From the NCBI RefSeq assembly GCF_003576645.1, contig NC_044917.1:20661523-20725522 (forward strand): a stretch of 64,000 nucleotides of DNA, in the 5' to 3' direction. The notes below the pieces were generated by a model that saw nothing but the letters and a program-made list of their open reading frames with translations, was not told the DNA's origin and ran no database searches. How positions within the stretch are numbered: the first letter of the stretch is position 1; every line of letters begins with the position of its first letter. The stretch comes from Ipomoea triloba (lineage: Eukaryota > Streptophyta > Magnoliopsida > Solanales > Convolvulaceae). A program made the position numbers and the translations under genes. Of this stretch, positions 24,092 through 35,426 are shown in pieces.

Positions 24092-24522
24092 GAATACTAT
24101 AATATACACCATAAAGTAATTTGATTGTTAGAATTTTTTTTTGAATATTATCATGAGAGGTTTTAATTGCGTACATTAACATAATATAGTAATATTTTTT
24201 TTGGAATACTATAATATACACCATATAGTAATTTGATTGTTGGAATTTTTTTTTGGATATTATCAGGAGAGGAATTTAATTACGTACATTAACATAATAT
24301 AGTAATATTTTTTTAATACTATAATATACATCATATAGTAATTTGATTGTTGGAATTTTTTGTTTTCAATATTATCATGAGAGGAATTTAATTACGTACA
24401 TTAACATAATATAGTAATATTTTTATTGAATACTATAATATACATCATATAGTAATTTGACTGTTGGAATTTTTTTTTTGAATATTATCATGAGAGGAAT
24501 TTAATTACGTACATTAACATAA
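24092..24522. repeat. About 111-bp tandem array, part 1 (4 units)
   Basis: Units share ACTATAATATACA(C/T)CATATAG, TTTGATTGTTGGAATTTTTT, GAATATTATCATGAGAGGAA and ACGTACATTAACATAATATA. Four units precede the gypsy insertion. The array continues at 31980 and, after the Helitron, at 34525. Confidence 0.9.
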
Positions 24523-25450
24523 TGATGAGACCGGAATGCAACAAATAAATGATCCATTAAAAGTCTCGAGTGGCCCGGTAACAAGATCTAAGTCAAGGAA
24601 GATTCAAGAGGCTTTTAACACTTTTGTGCAAACAGATTGGAGTCCAACATCTTTTTGTGAAGAAGAAGATCAATCTGGAAAAATAATTCTATTCAATTGT
24701 CTTCACATAAAAACTTTTGAAGACAATTCAGACTTCAGTATCAGATCAAATTTCCCGGTGTGAAATTATTTGCAATTATTTGCAAGGTGTATTTTTTTTA
24801 GGTGGGAAACTACTTTGCAAAATGTTGTATTTTTAATTTTGGGTGGGAAATTATTTTGTATTTTAATTTTGGGTGGGGAATTATTTTGTATTTTTAATTT
24901 TGGGTGGGAATTACTTTTACAAAGTTGTAATTTTTTATTTTGGGTGGGATTAGTGACCTAGAATATTTAATACCTTATTTTCCCCTATAAATACCCCATA
25001 AACCCAATGGTTTGAGACACACCTTGTAAGAATTCAATTTGAGTGAAATTTCTCTCTTTTCTTTGCATGAGAAGTGCATTGAAGTTTAGGTTGTTTGTGA
25101 GAAGCATTCAATCTTGGTAGGCTAGTGAGAAGCTAGTTTATCCCCTTATCTTGTTCTTTATATTCACACACATATCCAAAAACCCAAAAAGAATACTATT
25201 ACTCATATTATATAGCTAATTTTATTTTTGTATCTTAATTCTAGTGCTAGATTCCTAATACTCTAATTCTTAGCCTTGCTTAATAATCTAAGGGTTGAGA
25301 GTATTATTTGTTAGTTTGGTGAGACATTTGTAGAGTTGGGATCTCAAAATCCAAGAGTCTACAAGGTAAGATCCTCTTTTGGACACGAAAGGTTCTTGAG
25401 TGATTCCTTGAGTGTGCACTTATTGCGGGAAGCAATCCGTGTACGCATCA
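24523..25450 (+). repeat. 5' LTR of the gypsy element (928 bp)
   Basis: TGATGAGACCGG...CGCATCA. It contains three or four copies of a TTTTGGGTGGGAATTA-type unit of about 30 bp, one more than the 3' LTR. It also carries, at 24536-24763, the same 75-codon frame that forms the polyprotein C-terminus in the 3' LTR. Confidence 0.92.
24984..24992 (+). promoter_or_regulatory. TATA box in the 5' LTR
   Basis: CTATAAATA in the context TTTTCCCCTATAAATACCCC, about 460 bp into the LTR. The 3' LTR has the same box near 31515. Confidence 0.6.
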
Positions 25451-25452
25451 GT

Positions 25453-25466
25453 TTGGTATCAGAGCC
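25453..25466 (+). promoter_or_regulatory. Primer-binding site (initiator Met-tRNA)
   Basis: TTGGTATCAGAGCC starts two bases after the 5' LTR end; this is the usual plant Met-tRNA primer site. Confidence 0.85.
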
Positions 25467-26370
25467 AAGTTCCTTTTTTTTTTCTTCTTATTCTATCATT
25501 CCTATCTTTAATTTCCTTTTTTTTCTCTCTCTTATTCCATTATTCCTATATGTAATTTCATATTTACTGTTGTTCCATTTCCTTTTCCCTTATATCCGTT
25601 ACGTTCTTGCTTTATTCTATTATTGCTATCTTAAAGTTCATATTTACTCTTCCTTGCTACTTTAAATTTCATATCTACTATTGTGTCTATTTTTTTTTTA
25701 TTCATTTCCGTACTTTTACTCTTTATATTCATAGCTTTGATTTGGTGACCTTATAAAGGTTAGATACCATCAAGCTTCTTTTAATCTATTCTACTATTGT
25801 ATTTTTAATTTAGTTGAAGTTTACTTTATTGGAGGTTTGTTAAAAAACAAAAAGAAAAAAAAAGGAAAAAAAAAGAAGAAAAAAAAACAAAACAAAACAA
25901 AAAGAGCAAAGAAAAAAAAAAGAAAAAGAAGAAAGAATAAGGTTGGTTTGATTTTTAGTTTGAATTGTTGAATTTATATCTAAGCATTACCTGAAATTAA
26001 TTGTGCTCTGTTTCTTTCTATCACATATACTTCTTCTACTTTCTTTGTTTCTTACAAAAAAAAAAAAAAAAAAAACCACCTGTGTCAGTTTCAAACACAC
26101 TCTGTGTCAGTTTCTACATCACTCTGTACATGCTATTTCCTACCTTTCGTGCTTACTAGACTCAAACTCTACAAGTGTTTGGTTTGTTGTTTGTGGTGGA
26201 TACAACCCTTGTGAATTTTAAGCTTTGTTAAGGACCAAGAGGAAAAGAACTAGTACTTGAGAAAAAAAAAAGTAAAAAAAAAAAAAGAGTGAATGAACTG
26301 TGAGTGATTAAATATTTCCTTTTGATTACTATCTTCTTATTTTTTTGCATTTTTTTTTTTACTTAAAGGA
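25467..26370 (+). other. Untranslated leader of the gypsy element
   Basis: About 900 bp of pyrimidine-rich and then A-rich sequence (long A/AG runs near 25845-25935, 26056-26075 and 26262-26286). It should hold the packaging signal. There is no credible coding region before the gag ATG. Confidence 0.6.
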
Positions 26371-28199
26371 ATGTCAAGCATGACTAGTACTAGTGAACAA
26401 GGTAGTATTATTGCCCAAATGGAGAAAATGATGACCATGATGAAAGATCTTAGTGATAGGCTACAAAACATAGAAAATCAAAGAGTGAGAGTTGAAAATG
26501 AGGGAGTACAAAATCATGAGGGGGGAAACCAAGAAGAGAGGAGGGGTAGAGAAATAACAAGATATAATAGTTTACCTCGCATGCTCCCTAGAAGATTTGT
26601 GGAAGAAAGGGTAGATAATAATCTTAGCTCTTTAAGAATGGAAATGCCTACTTTTAATGGGGATGATGAACCCGAAGTTTTCTTAAATTGGGTAGATGAA
26701 GTGGAGGATATTTTTGGGCTTCATAACTTTGGGGAAGAAAAGAAGTTTAAAACAGCCATAGCATCCCTAAAAGATTTTGCTAAATTGTGGTGGAAACAAC
26801 TTAGTCGTAGGCGTCTAGAAGACCAAGATGAACCTATAGAGACATGGGGAGAGCTTAAGAGGGAGATGAGAAGGAAGTTTGTGCCTAGTAATTTTTATCG
26901 TGATATGCGCAGAAAATTACAAGAACTCAAACAAGGCAGCAAGTCCGTTCGTGAGTTCTACAAGGAGATGGAGAGATTGAAGGCACGAGCAAATATCCAG
27001 GAGGATGACGAGACCACCATAGCCCGTATCCTTGAAGGATTCAACCGTGATATTCGAAGAGAACTCCGCAACCAAGAATTTGACGACGTGGACAAATTGG
27101 TTCGAGTTGCTTCGAAGGTAGAAGATGAGCTGAGATCTGAAAGGGGAAGCAAACCATCTGTGTCTTCTCAATGGGATCAACCAAGGAGGGCTACTAACAA
27201 CTCCTATCAGTCAAGGACACAAAAGGAGTACTCTCGACCATCCCACACCCAGGAGGAGAAGAAAAATAACCAAAGGGAGAAAGAGAAGTTCCAAGAGGGC
27301 TCAAAGCAAAAGGTTAGTACTGTGACATGTTACAGGTGTCAAGGCCGAGGACATTATGCTCGAGAATGCCCCAACACCAAAAAAATTCTCACCACCGGCA
27401 AAGATGAGCGAGAATACATGTCCGCAAATGAATCTGATGACGAAGAGTTGGAGCCTATCGGAGAAAGACAAAAAGATGACCATTCTGAAGAAGAAGTGCA
27501 AGAAGATGATGCTCTACATTTCAACTGCGTTGTCCACAAAGCCTTGAGCACTCTAGTTGTCCTAGATCAAGAAGAACAACGAGAGAACATCTTCTATGGA
27601 AAATGCAAGATTCCCGGTGCTACATGCAGTTTCATCATTGATGGGGGGAGTTGTACCAATGTGATCAGCGAGGATGTAGTTAATGCAATGAAAATACCAA
27701 CAATCCAACATCCTCAACCCTATAAGCTACAATGGCTTAATGATGATGGTGAACTCAAGGTACACAAACAAGCCCTCATTTCTATTTCTATTGGAAAATA
27801 TCAAGATGATGTGTTATGTGATGTCATCCCAATGCATGCTTGTCACATCTTGCTTGGTCGGCCATGGCAATATGACCGAGACACCTTACACCATGGTAAG
27901 ACAAACAAGTACACCATTCATAAGGGAGGTAAGAAGTATACTTTGACTCCACTAGCACCAAAAGAAGTGTACAACCTACAAGTGCAATCAAAAAAATTGA
28001 GAGAAGAACTTGCCCAAAAGGCAAAAGAGGCCATGAAGGAAACCACTAGTGGAAAACAAAATACCATAGCTCATGAGAAGAAGCAAAGAAAGGAAGGGAT
28101 GAAGAAGGACACTACGCAATCCTCTCATAATTTGCTCATGACAAATGGAGAAGTGGAGCAAGCCTTAAGAAGGGGAGAGGGAGTTTTCTTACTTTACCC

Positions 28200-28495
28200 G
28201 ATTGATTTTTGTTTAAATGTTATTAAAAGTGAAATTATCCCTTTTGATTTTTGTTTAAATGTTATTAAAAGTGAAATTATCCCTTCTGATGTTTCTTTAA
28301 ATGTTATTAAAAGTGAAATTATCCCTTCTGATGTTTCTGCTTTGCTTTTTAAAAGTGAAATTATCCCTTCTGATGTTTCTGCTTTGCTTTCTGAATTTGC
28401 AATTATCCCTTCTGATGTTTCTGCTTTGCTTTCTGAATTTGCAGATATCCCTTCTGATGTTTCTGCTTTGCTTTCTGAATTTGCAGATTTCTTTC
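28200..28495 (+). repeat. 42-bp in-frame repeat in the gypsy linker (7 units)
   Basis: Units of 14 codons end in ATTATCCCT and drift stepwise: FDFCLNVIKSEIIP, SDVSLNVIKSEIIP, SDVSALLFKSEIIP, SDVSALLSEFAIIP, SDVSALLSEFADIP. The last runs into the ordinary LLSEFADFFPEELP sequence just before RT. Length stays a multiple of three. Confidence 0.92.
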
Positions 28496-31069
28496 CTGAA
28501 GAGTTACCAAAGGGGTTACCTCCAATTCGTGGGATTGAGCATCAAATTGATCTCATACCTGGAGCAAGTTTGCCTAATAGACCGGCATATCGCACTAATC
28601 CTGACGAGGCCAAGGAGATTCAATGACAAGTTGATGAGTTGTTACAAGCTGGATTCATCCAAGAAAGCCTCAGTCCATGTGTTGTACCCGTACTACTTGT
28701 ACCAAAGAAAGATGGCCCGTGGCGGATGTGTGTTGATTGTCGCGCCATCAATAACATCACGGTAAAGTATCGCTATCCTATTCCTAGGTTAGATGATATG
28801 CTTGATGAATTGCATGGGGCTGAAATTTTCAGTAAAATAGATCTAAGAAGAGGTTATCATCAAATTAGAATGCAAAAGGGAGATGAATGGAAAACTGCCT
28901 TCAAGACTAAAAATGGTCTCTATGAATGGTTAGTTATGCCGTTTGGATTAACAAATGCCCCTAGCACCTTCATGAGATTGATGAACCATGTTCTTAGGAA
29001 TTTTATTGGAAAATTTGTTGTTGTGTATTTTGATGATATTCTCATTTACAGCAAAGACCCTCAACAGCATATAATACATCTTAAAGAAGTCTTTCTTGTT
29101 TTAAGAAGAGAACAATTGTATGCTAACCTTGAGAAATGCTATTTTGGTGTGGAAAGTGTTGTTTTTCTTGGTTTTATAGTAAGTTCTAAAGGCATTGAAG
29201 TGGATGAGACCAAGATACAAGCAATTCGAGATTGGCCAACACCAAAAACAGCAACTGAAGTCCGTAGTTTCCATGGTCTTGCCAGTTTCTATCGGAGATT
29301 TGTCAAGGACTTCAGTACAATTGCAGCCCCATTGAATGAACTTGTGAAAAAAGATGTTAAATTTGAATGGGGCCCTAAACAAGAACAAGCCTTTCAAACC
29401 CTCAAGGAAAAATTGTGTTCTGCTCAGGTACTTTCGTTACCAAACTTTGATAAAACGGGTGAGATTGAGTGTGATGCATCTGGGATAGGTATTGGAGCTG
29501 TTCTTATGCAAGAAGGACATCCTATTGCCTACTTTAGTGAGAAATTAAGTGGTCCTGCACTTAATTACTCTACATATGATAAGGAGTTATATGCACTTGT
29601 AAGAACTCTTGAGACTTGGGAGCATTACCTATGGTTTAAAGAGTGTGTCATACACTCCGATCATGAGGCACTCAAACACCTTAGGGGGCAAGGTAAGTTA
29701 AGCAAGAGACATGCGAAATGGCTTGAGTTTATTGAAGCATTTCCGTATGTTATCAAGTATAAACGAGGTAAGGAAAACCGAGTGGCTGAGGCTTTATCTC
29801 GAAGGTATGCTCTACTTTCATCATTACCAGCCAAATTACTTGGTTTTGAATTTCTCAAAGAATTGTATCGTAATGATGTTGATTTTGCAGAAAAATATAA
29901 GGCATGTTCTACAACTCCAATTGGCAAATATTATCTACTTGATGGATATTTGTTCAAAGAAAATAGATTGTGTGTGCCAAATTGTTCTTTAAGAGAAATG
30001 TTTATTAAGGAAGCCCATAGTGGTGGATTAATGGGACACTTCGGTGTGACTAAAACTTATGAAGTCCTACATGGACACTTCTTTTGGCCCAAGTTAAGAA
30101 GGGATGTGGAATTGTTTGTTAGCAAATGTGTTACTTGCAAACAAGCTAAATCACGATCTCTCCCACAAGGGTTATACACACCATTAATTGTTCCTAAGGA
30201 ACCCTGGACTGATTTATCTATGGATTTTATAGTAGGGTTACCTAGAAGTAGAAGGGGCCATGACTCAATCTATGTTGTTGTTGATCGATTTAGTAAAATG
30301 GCTCATTTTATTGGTTGTCACAAAACTAATGATGCCTCTCATATTGCAGATTTATTCTCCAAAGAGGTAGTGCGTTTACATGGGATTCCACGCACCAGGG
30401 TGTCCGATCGAGATGCCAAGTTTCTCAGTCATGTTTGGCGAATACTTTGGGGACAGCTTGGTACAAAACTTTTGTACTCTACTGCTTGTCATCCACAAAC
30501 AGATGGCCAAACCGCAGTTGTGAATAGAACTCTAACACAACTTCTAAGGGTAGTCATTAGAAAAAACCTCAAGTCTTGGGAAGAAAGCTTACCATATGTG
30601 GAGTTTGCTTATAACCGAGCTATACATTCCACTACAAATATGTCACCATTTGAGGTTGCTTATGGTTTTAATCCATTAACCCCCTTAGATTTGATTCCCT
30701 TACATGTGAATGATAAGGAATGTGCGGATGCTGCTAAGAAAGCTCAAGGGATTCGTGAATTTCATTCCAAGGTTCGAGCTCAAATTGAAAAGAAAAATGA
30801 GCAATACGCTCAAAAGGCCAACAAGGGACGCAAGGCAATAATTTTTAAACCCAGAGATTGGGTTTGGATCCACTACAACAAAAACAGATTTCCAAACCAA
30901 CGCAAGTCCAAGTTGATGCCTCGAGGAGATGGACCTTTCCAAGTGCTTGAAAGAATCAATGACAATGCATACAAATTAGATCTTCGAGGTGAGCATAGTG
31001 TTTCTTCTACATTTAATGTTGCTGATTTAGCTCCTTTTGAATTTTCAGATTCGGGGACGAATCTTTTTC

Positions 31070-31082
31070 AAGAAGGGGAGGA
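31070..31082 (+). promoter_or_regulatory. Polypurine tract inside the coding frame
   Basis: AAGAAGGGGAGGA ends directly at the 3' LTR. It primes plus-strand DNA synthesis and at the same time encodes Gln-Glu-Gly-Glu-Asp. Confidence 0.8.
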
Positions 31083-31979
31083 TGATGAGACCGGAATGCA
31101 ACAAATAAATGATCCATTAAAAGTCTCGAGTGGCCCGGTAACAAGATCTAAGTCAAGGAAGATTCAAGAGGCTTTTAACACTTTTGTGCAAACAGATTGG
31201 AGTCCAACATCTTTTTGTGAAGAAGAAGATCAATCTGGAAAAATAATTCTATTCAATTGTCTTCACATAAAAACTTTTGAAGACAATTCAGACTTCAGTA
31301 TCAGATCAAATTTCCCGGTGTGAAATTATTTGCAATTATTTACAAGGTGTATTTTTTTTAGGTGGGAAACTACTTTGCAAAATGTTGTATTTTTAATTTT
31401 GGGTGGGAAATTATTTTGTATTTTAATTTTGGGTGGGAATTACTTTTACAAAGTTGTAATTTTTTATTTTGGGTGGGATTAGTGACCTAGAATATTTAAT
31501 ACCTTATTTTCCCCTATAAATATCCCATAAACCCAATGGTTTGAGACACACCTTGTAAGAATTCAATTTGAGTGAAATTTCTCTCTTTTCTTTGCATGAG
31601 AAGTGCATTGAAGTTTAGGGTGTGTGTGAGAATCATTCAATCTTGGTAGGCTAGTGGGAAGCTAGTTTATCCCCTTATCTTGTTCTTTATATTCACACAC
31701 ATATCCAAAAACCCAAAAAGAATACTATTACTCATATTATATAGCTAATTTTATTTTTGTATCTTAATTCTAGTGCTAGATTCCTAATACTCTAATTCTT
31801 AGCCTTGCTTAATAATCTAAGGGTTGAGAGTATTATTTGTTAGTTTGGTGAGACATTTGTAGAGTTGGGATCTCAAAATCCAAGAGTCTACAAGGTAAGA
31901 TCCTCTTTTGGACACGAAAGGTTCTTGAGTGATTCCTTGAGTGTGCACTTATTGCGGGAAGCAATCCGTGTACGCATCA
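31083..31979 (+). repeat. 3' LTR of the gypsy element (897 bp)
   Basis: Same ends as the 5' LTR and 31 bp shorter because one GGGTGGGAATTATTTT-type unit is missing. Its first 241 bp are coding, up to the TGA at 31321-31323. Confidence 0.92.
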
Positions 31980-32303
31980 CATAATATAGTAATTTTTTTT
32001 GAATACTATAATATACATCATATAGCAATTTGATTGTTTACGAATATAAAATAAAAAAATACCAAGATTAAAATATTTTGAACCATTTTGTTTAAAAATA
32101 CGCAAAGTTAAACTATTTTGTTTAAGGAATCCATACAGGAATGGAATTGAATAAAATATTTCATTAATTTTCGTGTATAATAAGGAATGGAATCATATTT
32201 TGAATATTTTGTCAATTTCTGATAAGGAATTATTATATAATATTATGTTGACCGATTTCAAAATTTTTGAACTAAAATGAGCGGGAAAGCTAGCACTTCT
32301 ATT

Positions 32304-32380
<77 letters not shown>
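31980..32380. repeat. Array unit plus duplicated flank, ending in (TA)n
   Basis: It starts with a part unit of the 111-bp array. From about 32040 to 32300 the sequence (AAAATATTTTGAACCATT, GGAATCCATACAGGAATGGA, GTTGACCGATTTCAAAA, GAGCGGGAAAGCTAGCACTT) is repeated at 34990-35060 and 35405-35690. A TA tract fills 32305-32380. Confidence 0.8.
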
Positions 32381-32384
<4 letters not shown>

Positions 32385-32625
32385 GGCCCTGTTCACATGA
32401 GAACACCTAATTATAGAGGACTATGAGGACTAATCTTACCCAATGAATCAACAATCATAAACGGCTGAGATTAGAAGTTGATAAGTATGGTAATGGCGCC
32501 TAAAATTAATTAGTAAGGGCAAAGAAGATATTTTGCACGAATAATTAGAATTATGGAAGGCTTTATATTAACAAATATAGAGTTACTATTAAATTGTAAT
32601 TAAGGAAGAAAATCAATAATGCCAT
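32381..32625. mobile_element. Partial MITE-like element between TA tracts
   Basis: The left end reads CAGGGCCCTGTTCACATGAG directly after a TA microsatellite. The right side ends at another TA tract (32625-32637). The matching inverted end is not visible, so it is truncated or diverged. GTTCACATGAG-type ends recall the GTTCACGTGCGAAC ends of the MULE at 45300. Confidence 0.45.
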
Positions 32626-32963
32626 ATATATATATATAGTAATAATTTTTTGGAATCTACACTTATAATAAGAGCCAATAATGTTAGACCCTTAACTGGA
32701 ACTAAAAAAATGTTGGTATAATAGTCTGCTATAAGATATTGTACTTTGTGTTCTTCTTATTGTGCAACCTCCAATTAAATTCCTAATATATCCTAATCTT
32801 TTATAATTCTACCAAATTTTTCCGTTAAATATAACAGAAGTTTAACATTAAATTCTTTAGGCAATTTGTTTCTTTATTGCAGTTTTCAAACAAATCGGCA
32901 ATATTCTATAATACAATTCTGTATAGATTCCTAACTAAACTATTATTCTACCCAAAACAACAG

Positions 32964-32971
32964 TATATAAA
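32964..32971 (+). promoter_or_regulatory. TATA box within the Helitron
   Basis: TATATAAA in CAGTATATAAACCCCTCTCA, followed by a C-rich leader-like stretch and a possible donor site (TAG|GTATGATT near 33052). This looks like a promoter and first non-coding exon upstream of the RPA-like exons. Confidence 0.45.
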
Positions 32972-33311
32972 CCCCTCTCATTCTCACTGGTATTCACCCA
33001 AAACTAAACCTAACATATTCTGCAACACACCATCTACTTGGCATTCTATAGGTATGATTGTCAAAATATTATCATGCTAATTCTATTATTTGTATTTGTA
33101 CTCATAATGATTGCAGTTTTTTTTTAAATCAATGATGGTATACTCATTAATTAATATAACTTCAATATTGCTATGTAAATATATCTATTGTATAATCTGT
33201 TGATCTATACTTGTATCATTGTATGTAATGTTGTGGTTCTCATTATATTCCTCTATAATTTACACATTTTAGTTACTCCTAACTCCCTAATCTATGGTTT
33301 TTGAATTTGTG

Positions 33312-33556
33312 TTGTGGTTCACATTATATTATTTCATAACATCCTTTATGAACATATTTCCCATGGCACAAGGATATTAGTCATGACAAATGCAGTAAAG
33401 TTAATTGATATTGACACACAAACTGTGGGCTGAAGTTGTACAGTTCATGTCATTAAGAAAAACGAACCAAAAAACACCTATTGGAACGCCTGAGAAAAAG
33501 TATATACCCATCGTCCTTGAGGATGAAACTGTAAGTAAATAGTAAAAAATTTATCC

Positions 33557-33588
<32 letters not shown>

Positions 33589-33620
33589 TTATTTTTATCA
33601 TTATTATTATTTTATTTTTA

Positions 33621-33666
<46 letters not shown>

Positions 33667-33950
33667 GACGATGCTCTCATTCACCACCAACATCATTTTA
33701 TCATTGTTGTGGTTCCCATTATATTATTTCATAACATCCTTTATGAATATATATTCCATGACACGAGGATATTAGTAATGATAAATGTAACAAAATTAAT
33801 TGATATTGACACACAAACTTTGGGCTGGAGTTGTACAGTTCATGTCATTAAGAAAAACGAACCAAAAAACGCTATTGGAACGCCTAAGAAAAAATATACG
33901 CTCATCGTACTTGAGGATGAAACAGTAAGTAAATAGTAAAATTTTTCTCC

Positions 33951-33984
<34 letters not shown>

Positions 33985-34320
33985 TTATTTCATTTTATTT
34001 TTATCATTATCAGTATAATTATTATTATGAAGATGCTCTCATTCACCACCAATATCATTATAAATGCTATATCTAAATACAAGGAACTCGGATTCAATCA
34101 ATAGTGTTTGATAATGACATTGGAATGTATGATATCACTTTACAAACCAACAAATGGTACATCATCTCAAATGTCATTGTCAAACATGTCCGCACAACCT
34201 ATAAAGTATTTGATCACAAATACAATTACACATGGATTTTAAATGGTCAGACTGGTGTCCAAACAAGTGACAATGATGACACTCTATTTGCTCCCATGTA
34301 AGTGGTTTATTTATTTATAC
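33312..34320 (+). pseudogene. RPA-like OB-fold gene fragment, first exon duplicated
   Basis: Two tandem copies of one exon (ATG at 33383 and at 33778) encode KLIDIDTQTLGWSCTVHVIK-type sequence and end DETV before a GTAAGT/GTAAAT donor. A downstream exon (34084-34301) encodes TRIQSIVFDNDIGMYDITL, NKWYIISNVIVK and WILNGQTGV, then a GTAAGT donor. The pattern resembles the OB-fold DNA-binding domains of plant RPA1 proteins, which many plant Helitrons carry. Copy 1 has a stop where copy 2 has Trp (GGCTGA against GGCTGG). Copies are separated by ATT repeats. The family assignment is from memory of the pattern and not certain. Confidence 0.55.
33552..33666. repeat. (ATT)n microsatellite inside the Helitron
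   Basis: TTA/ATT repeats broken by two TTATTTTTATCA stretches; a similar tract at 33952-34028 belongs to the second exon copy. Confidence 0.9.
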
Positions 34321-34524
34321 TTATTTTAGTTGCAATTTAGCTATTTACAATTTCGTTATGTTTTATTAAAATATATAAGCATCGAGACTATTTATTTGAT
34401 TTTTATTAATTTAGCATTTTTTTTCTCTCATTATTATATGACTACTTTAATCAATTAAAGAACACTAATTTAAAAGTATGCATTGGGCATTGGTTTAATC
34501 GCGCAACGCGCGTGTGATAACTAG

Positions 34525-35380
34525 TACTATAATATACATCATATAGTAATTCGATTGTTGGAATTTTTTTTTGAATATTATCATTAGAGGAATTTAATTA
34601 CGTACATTAACATAATATAGTAAAATTTTTTGGAATACTATAATATACACCATATAGTAATTTGATTGTTGGAATTTTTTTTTTTTAATATTATCATGAG
34701 AGGAATTTAATTACGTACATTAACATAATATAGTAATATTTTTTTAATACTATAATATACATCATATAGTAATTTGATTGTTGGAATTTTTTTTTTCAAT
34801 ATTATCATGAGAGGAATTTAATTACGTACATTAACATAATATAGTAATATTTTTTTTGAATACTATAATATACATCATATAGTAATTTGTTTGTTGGAAT
34901 TTTTTTTGAATATTATCATCAGAGGAATTTAATTACGCACATTAACATAATATAGTATTTTTTTTGAATACTATAATATACATCATATAGTAATTTGATT
35001 GTTTACGAATATAAAATAAAAAAAATACGCAAGATTAAAATATTTTGAACCATTATTGAATTGCATGGTATATTATCATGAGAGGAATTTAATTACGTAC
35101 ATTAACATAATATAGTAATATATTTTTTGAATACAATAATATACATCATATAGTAATTTGATTGTTGGATTTTTTTTGAATATTATCATGAGAGGAATTT
35201 AATTCCGTACATTAACATAATATAGTTATATTTTTTTGGAATACTATAATATACATCATATAGTAATTTGATTGTTGGATTTATTTTTTTTTTGAATATT
35301 ATCATGAGAGGAATTTAATTCCGTACATTAACATAGTATAATAATATTTTTTGAATACTATAATATACATCATATAGTAA

Positions 35381-35382
<2 letters not shown>
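34525..35382. repeat. About 111-bp tandem array, part 2 (about 8 units)
   Basis: Same unit as at 24092-24522, here with variants. One unit at about 35000 is fused to the flank sequence TTTACGAATATAAAATAAA also present at 32038. The array ends in a TA tract at 35383-35421. Confidence 0.88.

Positions 35383-35426
<44 letters not shown>

Larger units (their letters stand above)
26371..31323 (+). pseudogene. Gypsy Gag-Pol polyprotein with one in-frame TGA
   Basis: One frame of 1650 codons, broken only by TGA at 28624-28626 (residue 752). Gag: about residues 90-230 (FLNWVDEVEDIFGLHNF) and knuckle CYRCQGRGHYAREC (320-333). Protease: IIDGGSCTNVIS (DGG at 424). Seven 14-residue repeats fill the protease-RT linker (28200-28495). 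RT catalytic box YFDD is at 886-889. RNase [15 protein letters not shown]. Integrase: H/C zinc part ([18 protein letters not shown]), then Asp1285 (MDFI) and Asp1346 (SDRD). The expected Glu at residue 1382 (35 residues on) is Ala, GCA. The C-terminus passes FQEGEDDE, encoded by the polypurine tract, and ends in LTR-encoded [15 protein letters not shown] and about 50 more residues. The stop precedes RT, so RT and integrase need read-through. Confidence 0.9.
24523..31979 (+). mobile_element. Ty3/gypsy retrotransposon, nearly intact, CRM-like
   Basis: LTRs lie at 24523-25450 and 31083-31979. The target duplication CATAA is perfect (24518-24522, 31980-31984). The PBS TGGTATCAGAGCC matches initiator Met-tRNA. 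The purine tract AGAAGGGGAGGA abuts the 3' LTR. The gag-pol frame is a single frame with one internal TGA and continues about 240 bp into the 3' LTR. That overlap and the absence of a classic chromodomain fit the CRM chromovirus clade, but lineage is inferred. By eye the LTRs differ by about six substitutions plus one 31-bp repeat-unit difference, so the insertion is recent. Confidence 0.93.
32656..34524 (+). mobile_element. Helitron carrying RPA-like exons, 1.87 kb
   Basis: The 5' end reads TCTACACTTATAATAAGAGC. The 3' end is the hairpin CGCGCAACGCGCG, then TGTGATAA and CTAG. The flanks are A (32655) and T (34525). Joining them gives TTTTTTGGAATACTATAATA, which is exactly the sequence of intact array units nearby (about 34626-34645), so the empty site can be read. 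No Rep/helicase is present. Confidence 0.9.

Noticed and set aside
27301..27551. Minus-strand frames within gag
   Set aside because: Shadows of the gag reading frame, which has the zinc knuckle on the plus strand.
30900..31323. Chromodomain at the gypsy integrase C-terminus
   Set aside because: I cannot see the aromatic cage pattern of a classic chromodomain; only an LTR-encoded basic/acidic tail is visible, so I call it CRM-like rather than chromodomain-bearing.
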